A DNA stretch of 64,000 bases from Gordonia sp. PDNC005 (GTDB lineage Bacteria; Actinomycetota; Actinomycetes; Mycobacteriales; Mycobacteriaceae): contig NZ_CP070351.1 in assembly GCF_016919385.1 (NCBI RefSeq), positions 744,001 through 808,000 of the forward strand, given 5' to 3'. The notes under the pieces are model-generated. The model saw only the letters and a program-made list of their open reading frames with translations. It was not told where the DNA came from and did not search any database. Shown here in pieces: positions 18,394 to 27,601 of the stretch. The translations under genes and the position numbers were made by a program. The first letter of the stretch is position 1, and each line of letters starts with the position of its first letter.

Positions 18394-19170
18394 GTGAAAC
18401 TCCTCCCCGACGCCCTCCGCGGAGGCATGTACCGCGTCTACGAACGCCGTCTCGTGCAACTCATGGACCCCGACCGGGTTCCGCGGCACGTCGCTATCAT
18501 CTGCGACGGCAATCGGCGGTGGGCGCGAGAGGCTGGATTCGACGATGTCGCGCACGGTCACCGCGTCGGCGCCAAGCGAATCGCGGACATGCTCGGCTGG
18601 TGCCACGAGTTGGGCATCGAGGCCGTCACGATCTACCTCCTGTCGACGGAGAATCTGTCCCGCGCGTCGGACGAGCTGAATGCGCTGATGGAGATCGTGC
18701 CCGACATCGTCGACGAGATCTCGCACGGCGACTGGCGTGTGCGGATCGTCGGAAACCTCGACAACCTGCCCGGACCCGTCGCGAACCGCCTGCGTGAGGC
18801 CTCCGAGCGGACGGCCGGGCTCTCCGGCATGAACGTCAACGTCGCAGTCGGCTACGGTGGCCGCCAAGAGATCGTCGACGCTGTGCAGGCGCTGCTGTCC
18901 GACGCCGCGGATTCCGGCGCGACGCCCGCCGAGATGATCGAGGCCGTCACGGTGGCCGGGATCGACGCGAACCTGTACACCTCGGGCCAACCCGACCCGG
19001 ATCTGGTGATCCGGACGTCCGGCGAACAGCGACTCAGCGGATTCCTGCTGTGGCAGAGCGCGTACTCGGAGATATGGTTCACCGACGCCTACTGGCCCGA
19101 ATTCCGCCGCGTCGACTTCCTCCGGGCGCTCCGCGACTACGCGGCCCGCAGTCGGCGTTTCGGCAAGTAG
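18394..19170 (+). CDS. Z-isoprenyl diphosphate synthase (Rv1086-like, UppS family)
   Basis: A 258-residue cis-prenyltransferase. The catalytic Asp is in VAIICDGNRRWARE (about residues 33-46), with GHRVGAKRI, LSTENLSR and the C-terminal IRTSGEQRLSGFLLWQSAYSE signatures. In mycobacteria the Rv1086 homologue makes the short omega,E,Z-farnesyl diphosphate used for decaprenyl phosphate, while Rv2361c makes the long product. Synteny with TrhA and coaA supports the Rv1086 assignment, but chain length cannot be read directly. The GTG start was chosen from length and the small gap to TrhA. The next gene starts on the last base of the stop codon. Confidence 0.9.
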   Translation: MKLLPDALRGGMYRVYERRLVQLMDPDRVPRHVAIICDGNRRWAREAGFDDVAHGHRVGAKRIADMLGWCHELGIEAVTIYLLSTENLSRASDELNALMEIVPDIVDEISHGDWRVRIVGNLDNLPGPVANRLREASERTAGLSGMNVNVAVGYGGRQEIVDAVQALLSDAADSGATPAEMIEAVTVAGIDANLYTSGQPDPDLVIRTSGEQRLSGFLLWQSAYSEIWFTDAYWPEFRRVDFLRALRDYAARSRRFGK

Positions 19171-19649
19171 TGGCGGCGACACCGGCGATCGCCGCGCTCG
19201 AACAGGCGGGAGTCGCGCACACCGTCCGCAGCTATCACCACGATCGACGCAGCACCGACTACGGCGCCGAGGCCGTCGACGCGATGGCGGAACTGGGCAT
19301 CAGCGCCGAACGGATCTTCAAGACTCTCGTCGTCGACCTCGGCGGCACACTCGCCGTCGCCGTCGTGCCCGTCCCCGAGAAACTGTCGTTGAAGGCCGCG
19401 GCGAAAGCGCTCGGGGCGCCGAAGGCGGCGATGGCCGACGCGTCGAAGGTCACGCGCACGACTGGCTACGTGCTCGGGGGAGTGTCGCCGGTCGGGCAGA
19501 AGACGACGCTGCCGACCGTCGTCGACGAGTCCGCCTTCATGTGGGACACGGTGCTCTGCAGCGCCGGGAAACGCGGCCTCGAGATCGAACTGGCGCCCGA
19601 CGACCTCGTCGCGGCGACCGACGCCGTCGTCGCAGACATTCTTGCGTAG
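19170..19649 (+). CDS. YbaK/EbsC-type aminoacyl-tRNA deacylase
   Basis: A 159-residue protein of the YbaK/ProX superfamily, which hydrolyses mischarged tRNA, typically Cys-tRNA(Pro). The conserved lysine sits in ERIFKTLVVDLGG (about residue 50); GGVSPVGQKTTLPTVVDES (about 106-124) is the YbaK signature. The GTG start shares one base with the upstream stop, so it is translationally coupled to the prenyltransferase gene. It is convergent with coaA across a 37-bp gap. Confidence 0.9.
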   Translation: MAATPAIAALEQAGVAHTVRSYHHDRRSTDYGAEAVDAMAELGISAERIFKTLVVDLGGTLAVAVVPVPEKLSLKAAAKALGAPKAAMADASKVTRTTGYVLGGVSPVGQKTTLPTVVDESAFMWDTVLCSAGKRGLEIELAPDDLVAATDAVVADILA

Positions 19650-19686
19650 TTGGACCGCCGTCCGCTGCTCGTCGAAGCGACCGGAC

Positions 19687-20628
19687 TCAGAGCTTCCGCA
19701 GGCGGACCTTGTTGATCGAGTGATCCCGGTCTTTGCGGAGCACAAGCGTCGCGCGGGGCCGGGTCGGAAGCACGTTCTCGATGAGGTTGGGGCGGTTGAT
19801 CGACGTCCAGATGTCGCGCGCGGCGATCTTCGCCTGCTGGTCGGTCAACGACGCGTAGTGGTGGAAATGCGAGTTCGGATTCTGGAACGCGGTGGTCCGC
19901 ATCTGCAGGAAACGCGAGATATACCAGCGTTCGATGTCGGACGTCTTCGCATCGACGTAAATGGAGAAGTCGAACAGGTCCGAGACGGTCAGGGTCGGGC
20001 CGGTCTGCAGGACGTTCAAGCCCTCGACGATGAGGATGTCGGGCTGTTCCACCTCGATGAACGCATCGGGGACGATGTCGTAGCTGACATGTGAGTACAC
20101 GGGCGCGGTGACGAACGACGCCCCCGACTTCACCTCGGTGACGAACCTCAGCAGACCACGCCGGTCGTACGACTCCGGGAAACCCTTGCGATGCATGATG
20201 CCGCGTCGTTCGAGTTCGGCGGTCGGATAGAGGAACCCGTCCGTGGTGATCAGGTCGACCTTCGGGTGCGTCTCCCACCTCGACAGGAGCTTCGCGAGCA
20301 CACGCGCAGTGGTCGACTTGCCTACGGCCACGCTGCCTGCGATGCCGATGACAAACGGCACCTGCCGGTTGCGTTGGTGCTCGCCGAGGAACGTCGACGT
20401 CGCGGCGAACAACCGGCGTCTGGCCTCGACCTGCATGTGAATCAGACGGGAGATCGGCAGGTAGACCTCGGCGACCTCGGTGAGGTCGATCTGCTCACCC
20501 AGACCGACGAGGTCTTCGAGCTCGGACTCGGTCAGCACCATCGGCATCGACTGCCGCAGTTCACGCCACTGCTTGCGGTCGAGTTCGAGATAGAGGCCGG
20601 GGTCGCGGTCGCTGGAATGGCGCGCCAT
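19687..20628 (-). CDS. coaA: Type I pantothenate kinase
   Basis: A 313-residue CoaA that phosphorylates pantothenate in the first step of CoA synthesis. The P-loop [17 protein letters not shown] is near residues 94-110; [13 protein letters not shown] opens the family domain; TTDGFLYP and the late [11 protein letters not shown] are conserved. The length is within a residue or so of the M. tuberculosis protein. The ATG at 20628 has no strong ribosome site but matches the family N-terminus. It is divergent from the DUF885 gene across 33 bp. Confidence 0.95.
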   Translation of the reverse strand: MARHSSDRDPGLYLELDRKQWRELRQSMPMVLTESELEDLVGLGEQIDLTEVAEVYLPISRLIHMQVEARRRLFAATSTFLGEHQRNRQVPFVIGIAGSVAVGKSTTARVLAKLLSRWETHPKVDLITTDGFLYPTAELERRGIMHRKGFPESYDRRGLLRFVTEVKSGASFVTAPVYSHVSYDIVPDAFIEVEQPDILIVEGLNVLQTGPTLTVSDLFDFSIYVDAKTSDIERWYISRFLQMRTTAFQNPNSHFHHYASLTDQQAKIAARDIWTSINRPNLIENVLPTRPRATLVLRKDRDHSINKVRLRKL

Positions 20629-20661
20629 GACCGGTAACGGTACAGGCATAGGCTGGCAGGC

Positions 20662-21888
20662 ATGACCGCAGCGCAGCGCCCGTCCGATGATCCGGTGATC
20701 GAGTACCTCCGCATCGGGCTGCTGTTCGACCGTTTGGAGGAGGGATTCGTCGACGCCTTCACCGGCGACCCGGCGTTGCGGGCCGAGGCACAGAACGCGC
20801 CGCGGCCCGATCCGGCGCAGCTCGGCGCACGTGCTCGCGCGCTCCTCGAACGACTTCCCGACGGACTCCCGGCCGACCGTGCAGAGTTCGTCGCCGCGCA
20901 CCTGCGTGCGCTGGAATGCTCGGCGCGAAAGTTCGCGGGGGAGGACGTCGGGTTCGTGGACGAGGTGCGCGCGTACTTCGACGTCGACATCGCGCCCGCC
21001 GATCCGGCTCGTTACCGGGAGGCGCACGGCGCACTGGCGGAGGCGCTCGGAATCCCGGGCGCGACGGGCGAACGGCTGCGCGACGAGTACCAGCGGTACC
21101 GCCGCGCGGGCGAGATCCCCGCGGACCTCACCGAGCCGCTGATCGCCGCTTTCGCGAGCAGCCTGCGTGACCGGGTGCGTGCGGAGTTCCCACTGCCGCC
21201 GAGTGAGGTGGTGGAGTTCGACGTCGTCTCGGACAAGCCGTGGTCGGGCTTCAACTACTACCTCGGCGACTACCGATCGAAGGTCGCCGTGAACACCGAC
21301 CTCCCGCAGCACCTGTCTGGGCTGCCGGGACTCATCGCTCACGAGGCGTACCCGGGGCATCACACCGAGCACTGCCGGAAGGAGCAGAGGCTTGTCGGGA
21401 CCGGGCAGATCGAGCACACGATCTTCCTGGTCAACACGCCACAGTGCCTGATGGCCGAGGGCCTGGCCGACCATGCGCTTGCCGCCGCGATGGGGCCGGA
21501 ATGGCATGAGTGGGCCGCTGAGATCTACGCCGACTTCGGTCTGCGGTTCGATGCGGAGAGGGCCCGTGCCGTGTCGGCGGCCACCGCCGGCCTGCTCACC
21601 GTCCGGCAGGACGCCGCGCTCATGCTTCACGATCGGCACGACGACGCCGACACCGTCGCGGCGTTCCTTCAACAATGGCTGCTCGTCGATCCGGACCGCT
21701 CGCGGCAGATGCTGAGGTTCCTCACCTCGCCGCTGTGGCGGGCGTACATCTCCACCTACGTCGAGGGCTACCGACTGCTGGGCGATTGGCTCGACGACGC
21801 GCCGTCGGACCAGCGACTCACCCGATTCGGAAGGTTGCTCGACGAACCCCTCACCCCGGCGGTTCTCCGAGCTGAACTATCGAACTAG
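20662..21888 (+). CDS. DUF885 zinc-dependent peptidase-like protein
   Basis: A 408-residue DUF885 protein. The family carries a gluzincin-like HExxH variant, seen here as [11 protein letters not shown] (about residues 230-240), with the distal glutamate probably in [32 protein letters not shown] is another family segment. It is shorter than the usual 550-600-residue DUF885 proteins, so the N-terminal part is reduced. No signal peptide is visible, so it is probably cytoplasmic. The substrate is unknown. It lies 10 bp upstream of glyA on the same strand. Confidence 0.85.
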   Translation: MTAAQRPSDDPVIEYLRIGLLFDRLEEGFVDAFTGDPALRAEAQNAPRPDPAQLGARARALLERLPDGLPADRAEFVAAHLRALECSARKFAGEDVGFVDEVRAYFDVDIAPADPARYREAHGALAEALGIPGATGERLRDEYQRYRRAGEIPADLTEPLIAAFASSLRDRVRAEFPLPPSEVVEFDVVSDKPWSGFNYYLGDYRSKVAVNTDLPQHLSGLPGLIAHEAYPGHHTEHCRKEQRLVGTGQIEHTIFLVNTPQCLMAEGLADHALAAAMGPEWHEWAAEIYADFGLRFDAERARAVSAATAGLLTVRQDAALMLHDRHDDADTVAAFLQQWLLVDPDRSRQMLRFLTSPLWRAYISTYVEGYRLLGDWLDDAPSDQRLTRFGRLLDEPLTPAVLRAELSN

Positions 21889-21898
21889 AATGCACGGC

Positions 21899-23194
21899 AT
21901 GAGTCAGTTCACGCAGTCCTTGGCCGAACTCGATCCCGATGTGGCTGCCGCCATGAACGGTGAGCTGTCCCGTCAGCGCGACACCCTCGAGATGATCGCG
22001 TCGGAGAACTTCGTGCCGCGCGCGGTGCTTCAGGCGCAGGGCAGCGTCCTGACCAACAAGTACGCCGAGGGATACCCGGGCCGCCGTTACTACGGAGGCT
22101 GTGAGTACGTCGACGTCGTCGAGGACATCGCCCGCAACCGTGCCAAGGAACTGTTCGGCGCCGAGTTCGCCAACGTGCAGCCGCACGCGGGCGCCCAGGC
22201 GAACGCCGCAGTGCTGCAGGCGCTGATGGAACCCGGCGAGACGCTGCTCGGTCTCGATCTGGCGCACGGCGGCCATCTCACGCACGGCATGCGACTGAAC
22301 TTCTCGGGCAAGCTGTACGAGAACGCCTTCTACGGTGTCAGCAAGGAAGACTTCCGCATCGACATGGACGAGGTGCGCAAGATCGCCCTCGACACCAAGC
22401 CGAAGGTGATCGTCGCGGGCTGGTCCGCCTACCCGCGCACGCTCGACTTCGCGGCGTTCCGGTCGATCGCAGACGAGGTCGGCGCACACCTGTGGGTCGA
22501 CATGGCGCACTTCGCCGGTCTTGTCGCGGCCGGCCTGCATCCGAACCCGGTCGAATATGCCGACGTCGTCTCGACCACCGTCCACAAGACCCTCGGTGGT
22601 CCGCGCTCGGGCATGATCCTGGCGAAGAAAGAGTGGGCCAAGAAGCTCAACTCCGCCGTCTTCCCCGGTCAGCAGGGTGGACCGCTCATGCATGCCGTCG
22701 CCGCCAAGGCGGTCGCACTCAAGGTCGCAGCGAGTGACGAGTTCGCCGAGCGCCAGCGGCGCACGCTGTCCGGTGCGAAGATCCTCGCCGACCGCCTTCT
22801 CGGAGACGATGTCGCCAAGTCCGGAATCACCGTGCTGACCGGCGGCACCGACGTCCACCTCGTGCTCGTCGACCTCCGCGATTCCGACCTCGACGGCCAG
22901 CAGGCCGAAGATCTTCTCCACGAGATCGGCATCACCGTGAACCGCAACGCCGTGCCGTTCGATCCGCGTCCGCCGATGGTCACTTCCGGCCTGCGCATCG
23001 GCACGCCTGCGCTCGCAACTCGCGGTTTCGGCGACACCGAGTTCACCGAGGTCGCAGACATCATCGGCACCGCGCTCGCGGCGGGCAAGAACGCCGACGT
23101 CGCATCGCTGCGCGCCCGTGTCAGCGCTCTCGCGCTCGACTTCCCGCTGTACGAAGGTCTCGAGGACTGGGGCCTGATGAGCGGTGTGAAGTAA
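21899..23194 (+). CDS. glyA: Serine hydroxymethyltransferase
   Basis: A 431-residue PLP enzyme that interconverts serine and glycine with tetrahydrofolate. Visible motifs are [12 protein letters not shown] (about 30), [18 protein letters not shown], the PLP lysine in [16 protein letters not shown] (about 227) and HVLVDLR-type [17 protein letters not shown] at 21899 was chosen; an ATG at 21890 would add three residues. The order coaA, glyA, desA2-like, phoH2 is that of Rv1092c-Rv1095. No glycine riboswitch is evident upstream. Confidence 0.96.
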   Translation: MSQFTQSLAELDPDVAAAMNGELSRQRDTLEMIASENFVPRAVLQAQGSVLTNKYAEGYPGRRYYGGCEYVDVVEDIARNRAKELFGAEFANVQPHAGAQANAAVLQALMEPGETLLGLDLAHGGHLTHGMRLNFSGKLYENAFYGVSKEDFRIDMDEVRKIALDTKPKVIVAGWSAYPRTLDFAAFRSIADEVGAHLWVDMAHFAGLVAAGLHPNPVEYADVVSTTVHKTLGGPRSGMILAKKEWAKKLNSAVFPGQQGGPLMHAVAAKAVALKVAASDEFAERQRRTLSGAKILADRLLGDDVAKSGITVLTGGTDVHLVLVDLRDSDLDGQQAEDLLHEIGITVNRNAVPFDPRPPMVTSGLRIGTPALATRGFGDTEFTEVADIIGTALAAGKNADVASLRARVSALALDFPLYEGLEDWGLMSGVK

Positions 23195-23204
23195 GGTGGC
23201 GCCC

Positions 23205-24074
23205 GTGTCAGTACTGAGCGAAGACGAGTTGATCACCGCGCTGGAGAAGGCTCTCCCCGAGATCGCCGAAGAACACGCGGCCGCCGCGCTCGCGTGGAAC
23301 CCAGGCGACTGGGTGCCGTGGGACAAGGGCCGCAACTTCGCGTTCCTTGGCGGCGAAGACTTCCAGCCCGGCGACGAGACACTGAACGAGACGGCCGCGG
23401 CAGGCCTGCTCGCGCTGCTGCTGATGAAGGACAACCTGCCGTCCTTCCACCGCGTCATCTCGATGTTCTTCCCGCCGTTCTCCGACTGGCGCCAGCTCGT
23501 CGGAACGTGGACCGCGGAGGACAACCGTCACGCGATCGTGCTGCGCGACTACCTCGTCGTGACCCGCGCGACCGACCCGGTCGACGCCGAGAACCGTCGT
23601 CGCATCCACGTCGTCGCGGGCTGGCGTCAGACGCCTGAAGAGGTCGATTCGCTCGGCCCGCTCGACGTCCTCGCGCTGCTCGCAGTGCACGAGAACCAGT
23701 GTGATCACTTCATCGGCAAGCTCCTCGAGCACGCCGACGATTCCGATCTGAAGAACATCCTGGAGAAGATCCGCCACGACGACGCGGCACAGGCCTCATT
23801 CTTCGAGGCGTTCCTGGTCGCGGGAGCCGTCGCGGACCAGGAGGCGACGCTGCTCGCAGTCGACCGCGCACTGGCAGGCATCGAGCACATCGGTGACGAC
23901 GTCGCCGACTTCGACGCTCAGCGCGCGCTCATCAGCGACTTCGAAGACGCCGCATCCGACGCTGCGATCGCCCGCCGGCTGGCCGACGCGCTGAAGATCG
24001 ACAGCCTGCAGAGCCTCTCCGACGATGCGGAAGCAGCCCGCGCGCGCATCCTGGAGCGGGCCGGGAGTCACTGA
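23205..24074 (+). CDS. desA2: DesA2-like acyl-ACP desaturase homologue with altered metal ligands
   Basis: A 289-residue ferritin-like protein of the plant-type acyl-ACP desaturase family, syntenic with desA2 (Rv1094). The fold markers FAFLGGEDF, KDNLPSFHRVI and WTAEDNRHAIVLRDYLVVTR are clear. Several canonical diiron ligands differ: the ExxH of helix 4 reads DNRH, and the DExRH of helix 6 reads DDAAQ, so Glu is replaced by Asp and His by Gln; the first-helix Glu position reads Lys. The helix-5 Glu is kept in HENQ. Catalysis as a normal desaturase is doubtful. GTG at 23196 is an alternative start. Confidence 0.82.
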   Translation: MSVLSEDELITALEKALPEIAEEHAAAALAWNPGDWVPWDKGRNFAFLGGEDFQPGDETLNETAAAGLLALLLMKDNLPSFHRVISMFFPPFSDWRQLVGTWTAEDNRHAIVLRDYLVVTRATDPVDAENRRRIHVVAGWRQTPEEVDSLGPLDVLALLAVHENQCDHFIGKLLEHADDSDLKNILEKIRHDDAAQASFFEAFLVAGAVADQEATLLAVDRALAGIEHIGDDVADFDAQRALISDFEDAASDAAIARRLADALKIDSLQSLSDDAEAARARILERAGSH

Positions 24075-24197
24075 CCGTCGATCGTCACGGCTCACCCGAA
24101 GAAGCCCGCAGTCAGCCATCCTGTGAACACGGGAGTTCTGATCTGCGGGTTTTCTCGTTGCGTCGACGTCAGTGTGTCGGCAACTGATCCGTCGGAG

Positions 24198-24488
24198 TCA
24201 CCCCGCGATAAGACGTTCGAGTGCTCTCTTGTGGGCCTCGAACGCCTTCTTGCCGTCGCCGGTGATCTTGTACGTGGTCGAGCCGCCGCGGCCGCGGGAC
24301 TTGGTCACGCTGACGTATCTGGCGTCGACGAGCGCTGCCATCTGTTTGGACAGGTCGGAGTCGCTGACGGCGAGGTGATCTCGCAGGAACGTGAAGTCGG
24401 TGGTCGTCGCGTTGCGCAGCACGGCGAGCGCCGCGAGGCGTTTCGGCGGAGTCAAGACGGGGTCGAGATCGCCGAGTGGGCTGGTCAC
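24198..24488 (-). CDS. Small winged-helix transcriptional regulator
   Basis: A 96-residue MarR/ArsR-like winged-helix protein (PF13601-type). LAALAVLRNA gives the first helix; FLRDHLAVSDSDLSKQMAAL is the recognition region (about residues 34-53); the wing is VSVTKSRGRGGSTTYKITGDG. No extra sensor domain is visible. The GTG start overlaps the upstream membrane-protein stop (GTGA), so the regulator is the second gene of a two-gene unit. The palindrome at 24943-24957 is a likely operator for it. Confidence 0.85.
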   Translation of the reverse strand: MTSPLGDLDPVLTPPKRLAALAVLRNATTTDFTFLRDHLAVSDSDLSKQMAALVDARYVSVTKSRGRGGSTTYKITGDGKKAFEAHKRALERLIAG

Positions 24489-24949
24489 TCCAGTCGCTCC
24501 CGGACGGCGCGGGCGGCACGCGCATACGCGGCCTCGTAGGCTGCGATTCCGGCGGTGACGAGGACGAATGTCGCGAGCACTCCGGCGAGCGGCTCCCACA
24601 TCCCGAGAGGGATCACGACCGCCGCGATAACCACGACGCCCGCGGCGTAGGCAAGCATCGGGCCTCGAAGCTCGCGCGGCGCGCCGGTCAGGGTGGGCAT
24701 CGTCCCGCGGACTCGTGTGTGCCAGGCGACGAAGGCGCCGACCAGAGCTATCAGGACGATCATCGCCGGGATCGCGAACTTCGTGTCGGGTCGATACCAG
24801 ACGATCGCCGCCAGGCAGGTGAACCAGGCTCCGACGGCGGGTGAGTACCAGGGCGGAGTCGGCGGGTAGTCGACGAACGGTGCGGCGGCGGCGCGCTCGG
24901 CTTCGCGGAGTGCGTCTCGCGCCGCCTGCGGGTCCGGTGTAGTTTCCAT
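24485..24949 (-). CDS. Four-helix membrane protein paired with the wHTH regulator
   Basis: A 154-residue protein with a polar N-terminus (PFVDYPPTPPWYSPAVGAW, about residues 26-44) and about four transmembrane helices between residues 40 and 135, ending in a charged tail. Such proteins commonly precede a small PF13601-type regulator in actinobacteria; the function is unknown. ATG at 24949 was chosen because it sits 7 nt after a perfect -10/-35 pair, giving a leaderless transcript. An in-frame ATG 36 bp upstream at 24985 falls inside the -35 element and is less likely. Confidence 0.75.
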   Translation of the reverse strand: METTPDPQAARDALREAERAAAAPFVDYPPTPPWYSPAVGAWFTCLAAIVWYRPDTKFAIPAMIVLIALVGAFVAWHTRVRGTMPTLTGAPRELRGPMLAYAAGVVVIAAVVIPLGMWEPLAGVLATFVLVTAGIAAYEAAYARAARAVRERLE

Positions 24950-24985
24950 ATTGGAAAATATAGAGAGTGCTTTCTCATCTGGCAA
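24943..24985 (-). promoter_or_regulatory. Leaderless promoter with palindromic operator
   Basis: Reading on the minus strand, TTGCCA (24980-24985), a 17-bp spacer and TATATT (24957-24962) form a near-consensus promoter, placing the transcript start at or next to ATG 24949. A perfect palindrome TTTCCATATTGGAAA (24943-24957) covers the start codon and the edge of the -10. A protein bound there would block initiation, which suits autoregulation by the small wHTH protein. Confidence 0.75.
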
Positions 24986-25040
24986 GTACTGATTCTTCTG
25001 GTTACACGTTGTTCACCGACACGCTGGCCGGCATTCGCCG

Positions 25041-25250
25041 ATGGTCGGTGTGACCCGGCGTACGTTGAGCCTTGACGGGCCGTGGGGAAGCGGTTCGTTC
25101 GGGAGGTTCGATTCGTGGACGATCACGTCACGAGAGGACCGGCCCCGGTCCTCGCCGACGTCGGCTGACACCGACTCAGGCACGAACCGGCCGGCCGGAG
25201 AAAACTCGGACCGCGCGGGAGCCGCGCGGCGCCAAGGAGCCTTGACGTGA
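25041..25250 (+). CDS. Candidate PhoAT antitoxin upstream of phoH2
   Basis: A 69-residue frame ends in TGA that overlaps the phoH2 GTG by 4 nt (GTGA), the arrangement described for the mycobacterial phoAT-phoH2 toxin-antitoxin pair. The peptide is Ser/Arg/Gly-rich with no fold I recognise, and the start could be ATG 25041 or GTG 25050. The DNA also forms strong hairpins (GAGGACCGG/CCGGTCCTC at about 25134-25153, and GCGC-rich arms at about 25213-25231), so part of it could act as a structured leader instead. The call rests on position and overlap, not on sequence similarity that I could test. Confidence 0.42.
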   Translation: MVGVTRRTLSLDGPWGSGSFGRFDSWTITSREDRPRSSPTSADTDSGTNRPAGENSDRAGAARRQGALT

Positions 25251-26548
25251 CCGCACGCACCTACGTCCTCGACACCTCCGTACTGCTCTCCGACCCGTGG
25301 GCGGTGACTCGGTTCGCCGAGCACAACGTTGTCCTCCCACTCGTGGTGATCAGCGAACTCGAGGGCAAACGGCATCACAGTGAACTCGGCTGGTTCGCCC
25401 GCCAAGCCCTCCGTCTGCTCGACGACATGCGCGTCGAACACGGTCGGCTCGACGAGCCGCTACCGGTCGGTGACCTCGGCGGAACCGTTCAAGTGGAGCT
25501 CAATCACACGGACCCGGCCGTCCTGCCCGCGGGATTCCGCAACGACACCAACGACTCCCGCATCCTCGCGTGCGCTCTCAATCTGCGGGCCGAGGGGCGG
25601 GACGTGACCCTCGTGTCCAAGGACACGCCGTTGCGAGTCAAGGCAGGCGCGGTCGGACTCGCCGCCGACGAGTACCACGCGCAGGACGTGGTCGTATCCG
25701 GTTGGACGGGAATGGACGAGCTCGACGTTCTCGACTCCGACATCGACACGCTCTTCGCTGACGGGGTCGTGGACGTCGACGAAGCCCGCGACCTGCCGTG
25801 CCACACCGGTGTCCGAATGGTCGGAGCGTCCGGGAGTGCGCTTGGCCGAGTCACGGACACCAAACAGGTCCAGTTGGTCCGCGGCGATCGTGAGGTGTTC
25901 GGCCTCCGTGGACGATCGGCCGAGCAGCGGGTTGCGCTCGACCTGCTCCTCGACGAGTCCGTCGGCATCGTCTCGCTCGGCGGCAAGGCCGGCACCGGAA
26001 AATCCGCGCTCGCACTGTGCGCGGGCCTGGAGGCGGTACTCGAGCGCCGGACGCAGCGGAAGGTCGTGGTCTTCCGCCCGCTGTACGCGGTTGGTGGACA
26101 GAATCTCGGTTACCTGCCCGGCAGCGAATCGGACAAGATGGGGCCCTGGGCGCAGGCCGTCTTCGACACCCTTGAGGGCCTGGTGTCCACAGAGGTCATC
26201 GACGAAGTCCTCTCTCGCGGGATGCTCGAGGTGTTGCCGCTGACTCACATTCGAGGCCGCTCCTTGCACGACTCGTTCGTCATCGTCGACGAAGCGCAAT
26301 CGTTGGAGCGAAACGTGCTGCTCACCGTGCTCTCGCGGCTCGGTTCCGGATCTCGTGTGGTCCTGACTCACGATGTCGCTCAGCGCGACAATCTCCGGGT
26401 CGGCCGCCACGACGGAGTCGCCGCCGTCATCGAGAAGCTCAAGGGGCACCCGCTCTTCGCTCACATCACCCTGACGCGCAGCGAGCGCTCTCCGATCGCC
26501 GCTCTTGTCACCGACATGCTTGAGGAGTTCGCGCCTGGCGCACCCTGA
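25247..26548 (+). CDS. phoH2: PhoH2: PIN-domain RNase fused to PhoH-type ATPase
   Basis: A 433-residue protein, as I recall the same length as Rv1095. The N-terminal PIN domain (about 1-140) has the acidic residues in [18 protein letters not shown] and NDSRILACA, the metal site of an RNase. The C-terminal PhoH domain has Walker [15 protein letters not shown] (about 245) and Walker [12 protein letters not shown] (about 344), with the family segment [19 protein letters not shown]. PhoH2 proteins unwind and cleave RNA with ATP. It starts at GTG overlapping the candidate phoAT frame. It is convergent with the DUF559 gene. Confidence 0.93.
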   Translation: MTARTYVLDTSVLLSDPWAVTRFAEHNVVLPLVVISELEGKRHHSELGWFARQALRLLDDMRVEHGRLDEPLPVGDLGGTVQVELNHTDPAVLPAGFRNDTNDSRILACALNLRAEGRDVTLVSKDTPLRVKAGAVGLAADEYHAQDVVVSGWTGMDELDVLDSDIDTLFADGVVDVDEARDLPCHTGVRMVGASGSALGRVTDTKQVQLVRGDREVFGLRGRSAEQRVALDLLLDESVGIVSLGGKAGTGKSALALCAGLEAVLERRTQRKVVVFRPLYAVGGQNLGYLPGSESDKMGPWAQAVFDTLEGLVSTEVIDEVLSRGMLEVLPLTHIRGRSLHDSFVIVDEAQSLERNVLLTVLSRLGSGSRVVLTHDVAQRDNLRVGRHDGVAAVIEKLKGHPLFAHITLTRSERSPIAALVTDMLEEFAPGAP

Positions 26549-26584
26549 TCATTCGCGCGAGTGGTACCTGAGGGGTCGACGGAC

Positions 26585-27445
26585 CTACCATGCGGGTTCG
26601 GTCGTCATCTCCGGTACCACTCCGGCGAGTACCGACCGGCGCATATGCGCGCCGTTCCGAATTGCAGTCATGATCCGCTCGTGGGTCTTGTCCTTGTCGA
26701 GGACCACTTGGTCGTAGCTGAACGGCAGCAAGTGATAGCCGAGGTTCTGCGCATCGGTGATTCGGATGCGGTCGCTCGTGAAATGCGGGCGGTCGCCGTG
26801 GAACTCGAACCCGTCGAGTTCCACGATCAGCCACCGGCCGATCAGGATGTCGACGGTTCCGACGCCTGCGATCTTCACCTGGATGTCGAGCTTCACGTTC
26901 TCGCGGAGCAAGCGAAACCGGATCATCGACTCCTGGCCGGACATGGCACGACCATCGATCTTGTCGAGCAGTCGACGGACGCGCCCGGGGGCGCTGCGGA
27001 ACAGGTGCTCGATCTCGTCGAACGACATCATCCCGAGGTAGACCAGCGAATCGCACACCACGACGATGCCCTCGTCGTCCAGGCAGTGCACGCTGTGGGC
27101 GAGTGCGGTCGCGACGTCATCGATTGCGCCGTACTCCGACTCCGGTCTGCCGAACCGTCGGCAGAAGGGCCCGCGGCGGTTGGACACCGCCCAGCGGTTG
27201 CCTCGAACGTGCACATCGTGATGCTCGGGAACCGACACGCCGTGGTAGTCGAGTGCGGACACGCAGCTGAGCACGCCCCCACGACGGACCGCCTCTACAG
27301 CGGGATCCTGCCGATCTCCGACCTGGATCCATCCGCGTCGAAGGACGCGTGCCTTGCGTTCACGGAGGAGTTTCTCCACACTCGCCCGTCCGAGAGTCTG
27401 ATACAGCCGGCTGGTGGGGTACACCCCGAAGGGGATCTCGTTCAT
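26585..27445 (-). CDS. DUF559 domain protein with N-terminal HTH
   Basis: A 286-residue protein. The N-terminal half resembles the AbiEi-like winged-helix region (LYQTLGRASVEKLLRERKAR, then RRGWIQV). The C-terminal 110 residues match DUF559, a PD-(D/E)XK-like fold: SGQESMIRFRLL, VGTVDILIGRWLIVELDGFEFHG and DRIRITDAQNLGYHLLPFSY. The motif residues E, D and ExD/ELDG are present, so nuclease activity is possible. These genes are abundant and mostly uncharacterised in Mycobacteriales; a toxin role is unproven. It starts at MNEIPFG; the longer upstream frame lacks a better start. Confidence 0.8.
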   Translation of the reverse strand: MNEIPFGVYPTSRLYQTLGRASVEKLLRERKARVLRRGWIQVGDRQDPAVEAVRRGGVLSCVSALDYHGVSVPEHHDVHVRGNRWAVSNRRGPFCRRFGRPESEYGAIDDVATALAHSVHCLDDEGIVVVCDSLVYLGMMSFDEIEHLFRSAPGRVRRLLDKIDGRAMSGQESMIRFRLLRENVKLDIQVKIAGVGTVDILIGRWLIVELDGFEFHGDRPHFTSDRIRITDAQNLGYHLLPFSYDQVVLDKDKTHERIMTAIRNGAHMRRSVLAGVVPEMTTEPAW

Positions 27446-27601
27446 TCCGCGAGCATTATCGGCTGAGCATCCTCTGTCCGGCGGAAATCGTGGAAACCGG
27501 GCTTCTGTGGACAGCGCCGATTCCATCCACAGATCGCGCGGGTGGTACCGCTGGCGCGGTCGAGGGTGCTATGCGGCGGTGGTCGTCGGCAGGCGTACCA
27601 A

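Noticed and set aside
25041..25246. Possible c-di-AMP or cobalamin riboswitch before phoH2
   Set aside because: The hairpins are strong, but I found none of the conserved core segments of either class. A phoAT frame or generic structured leader is simpler.
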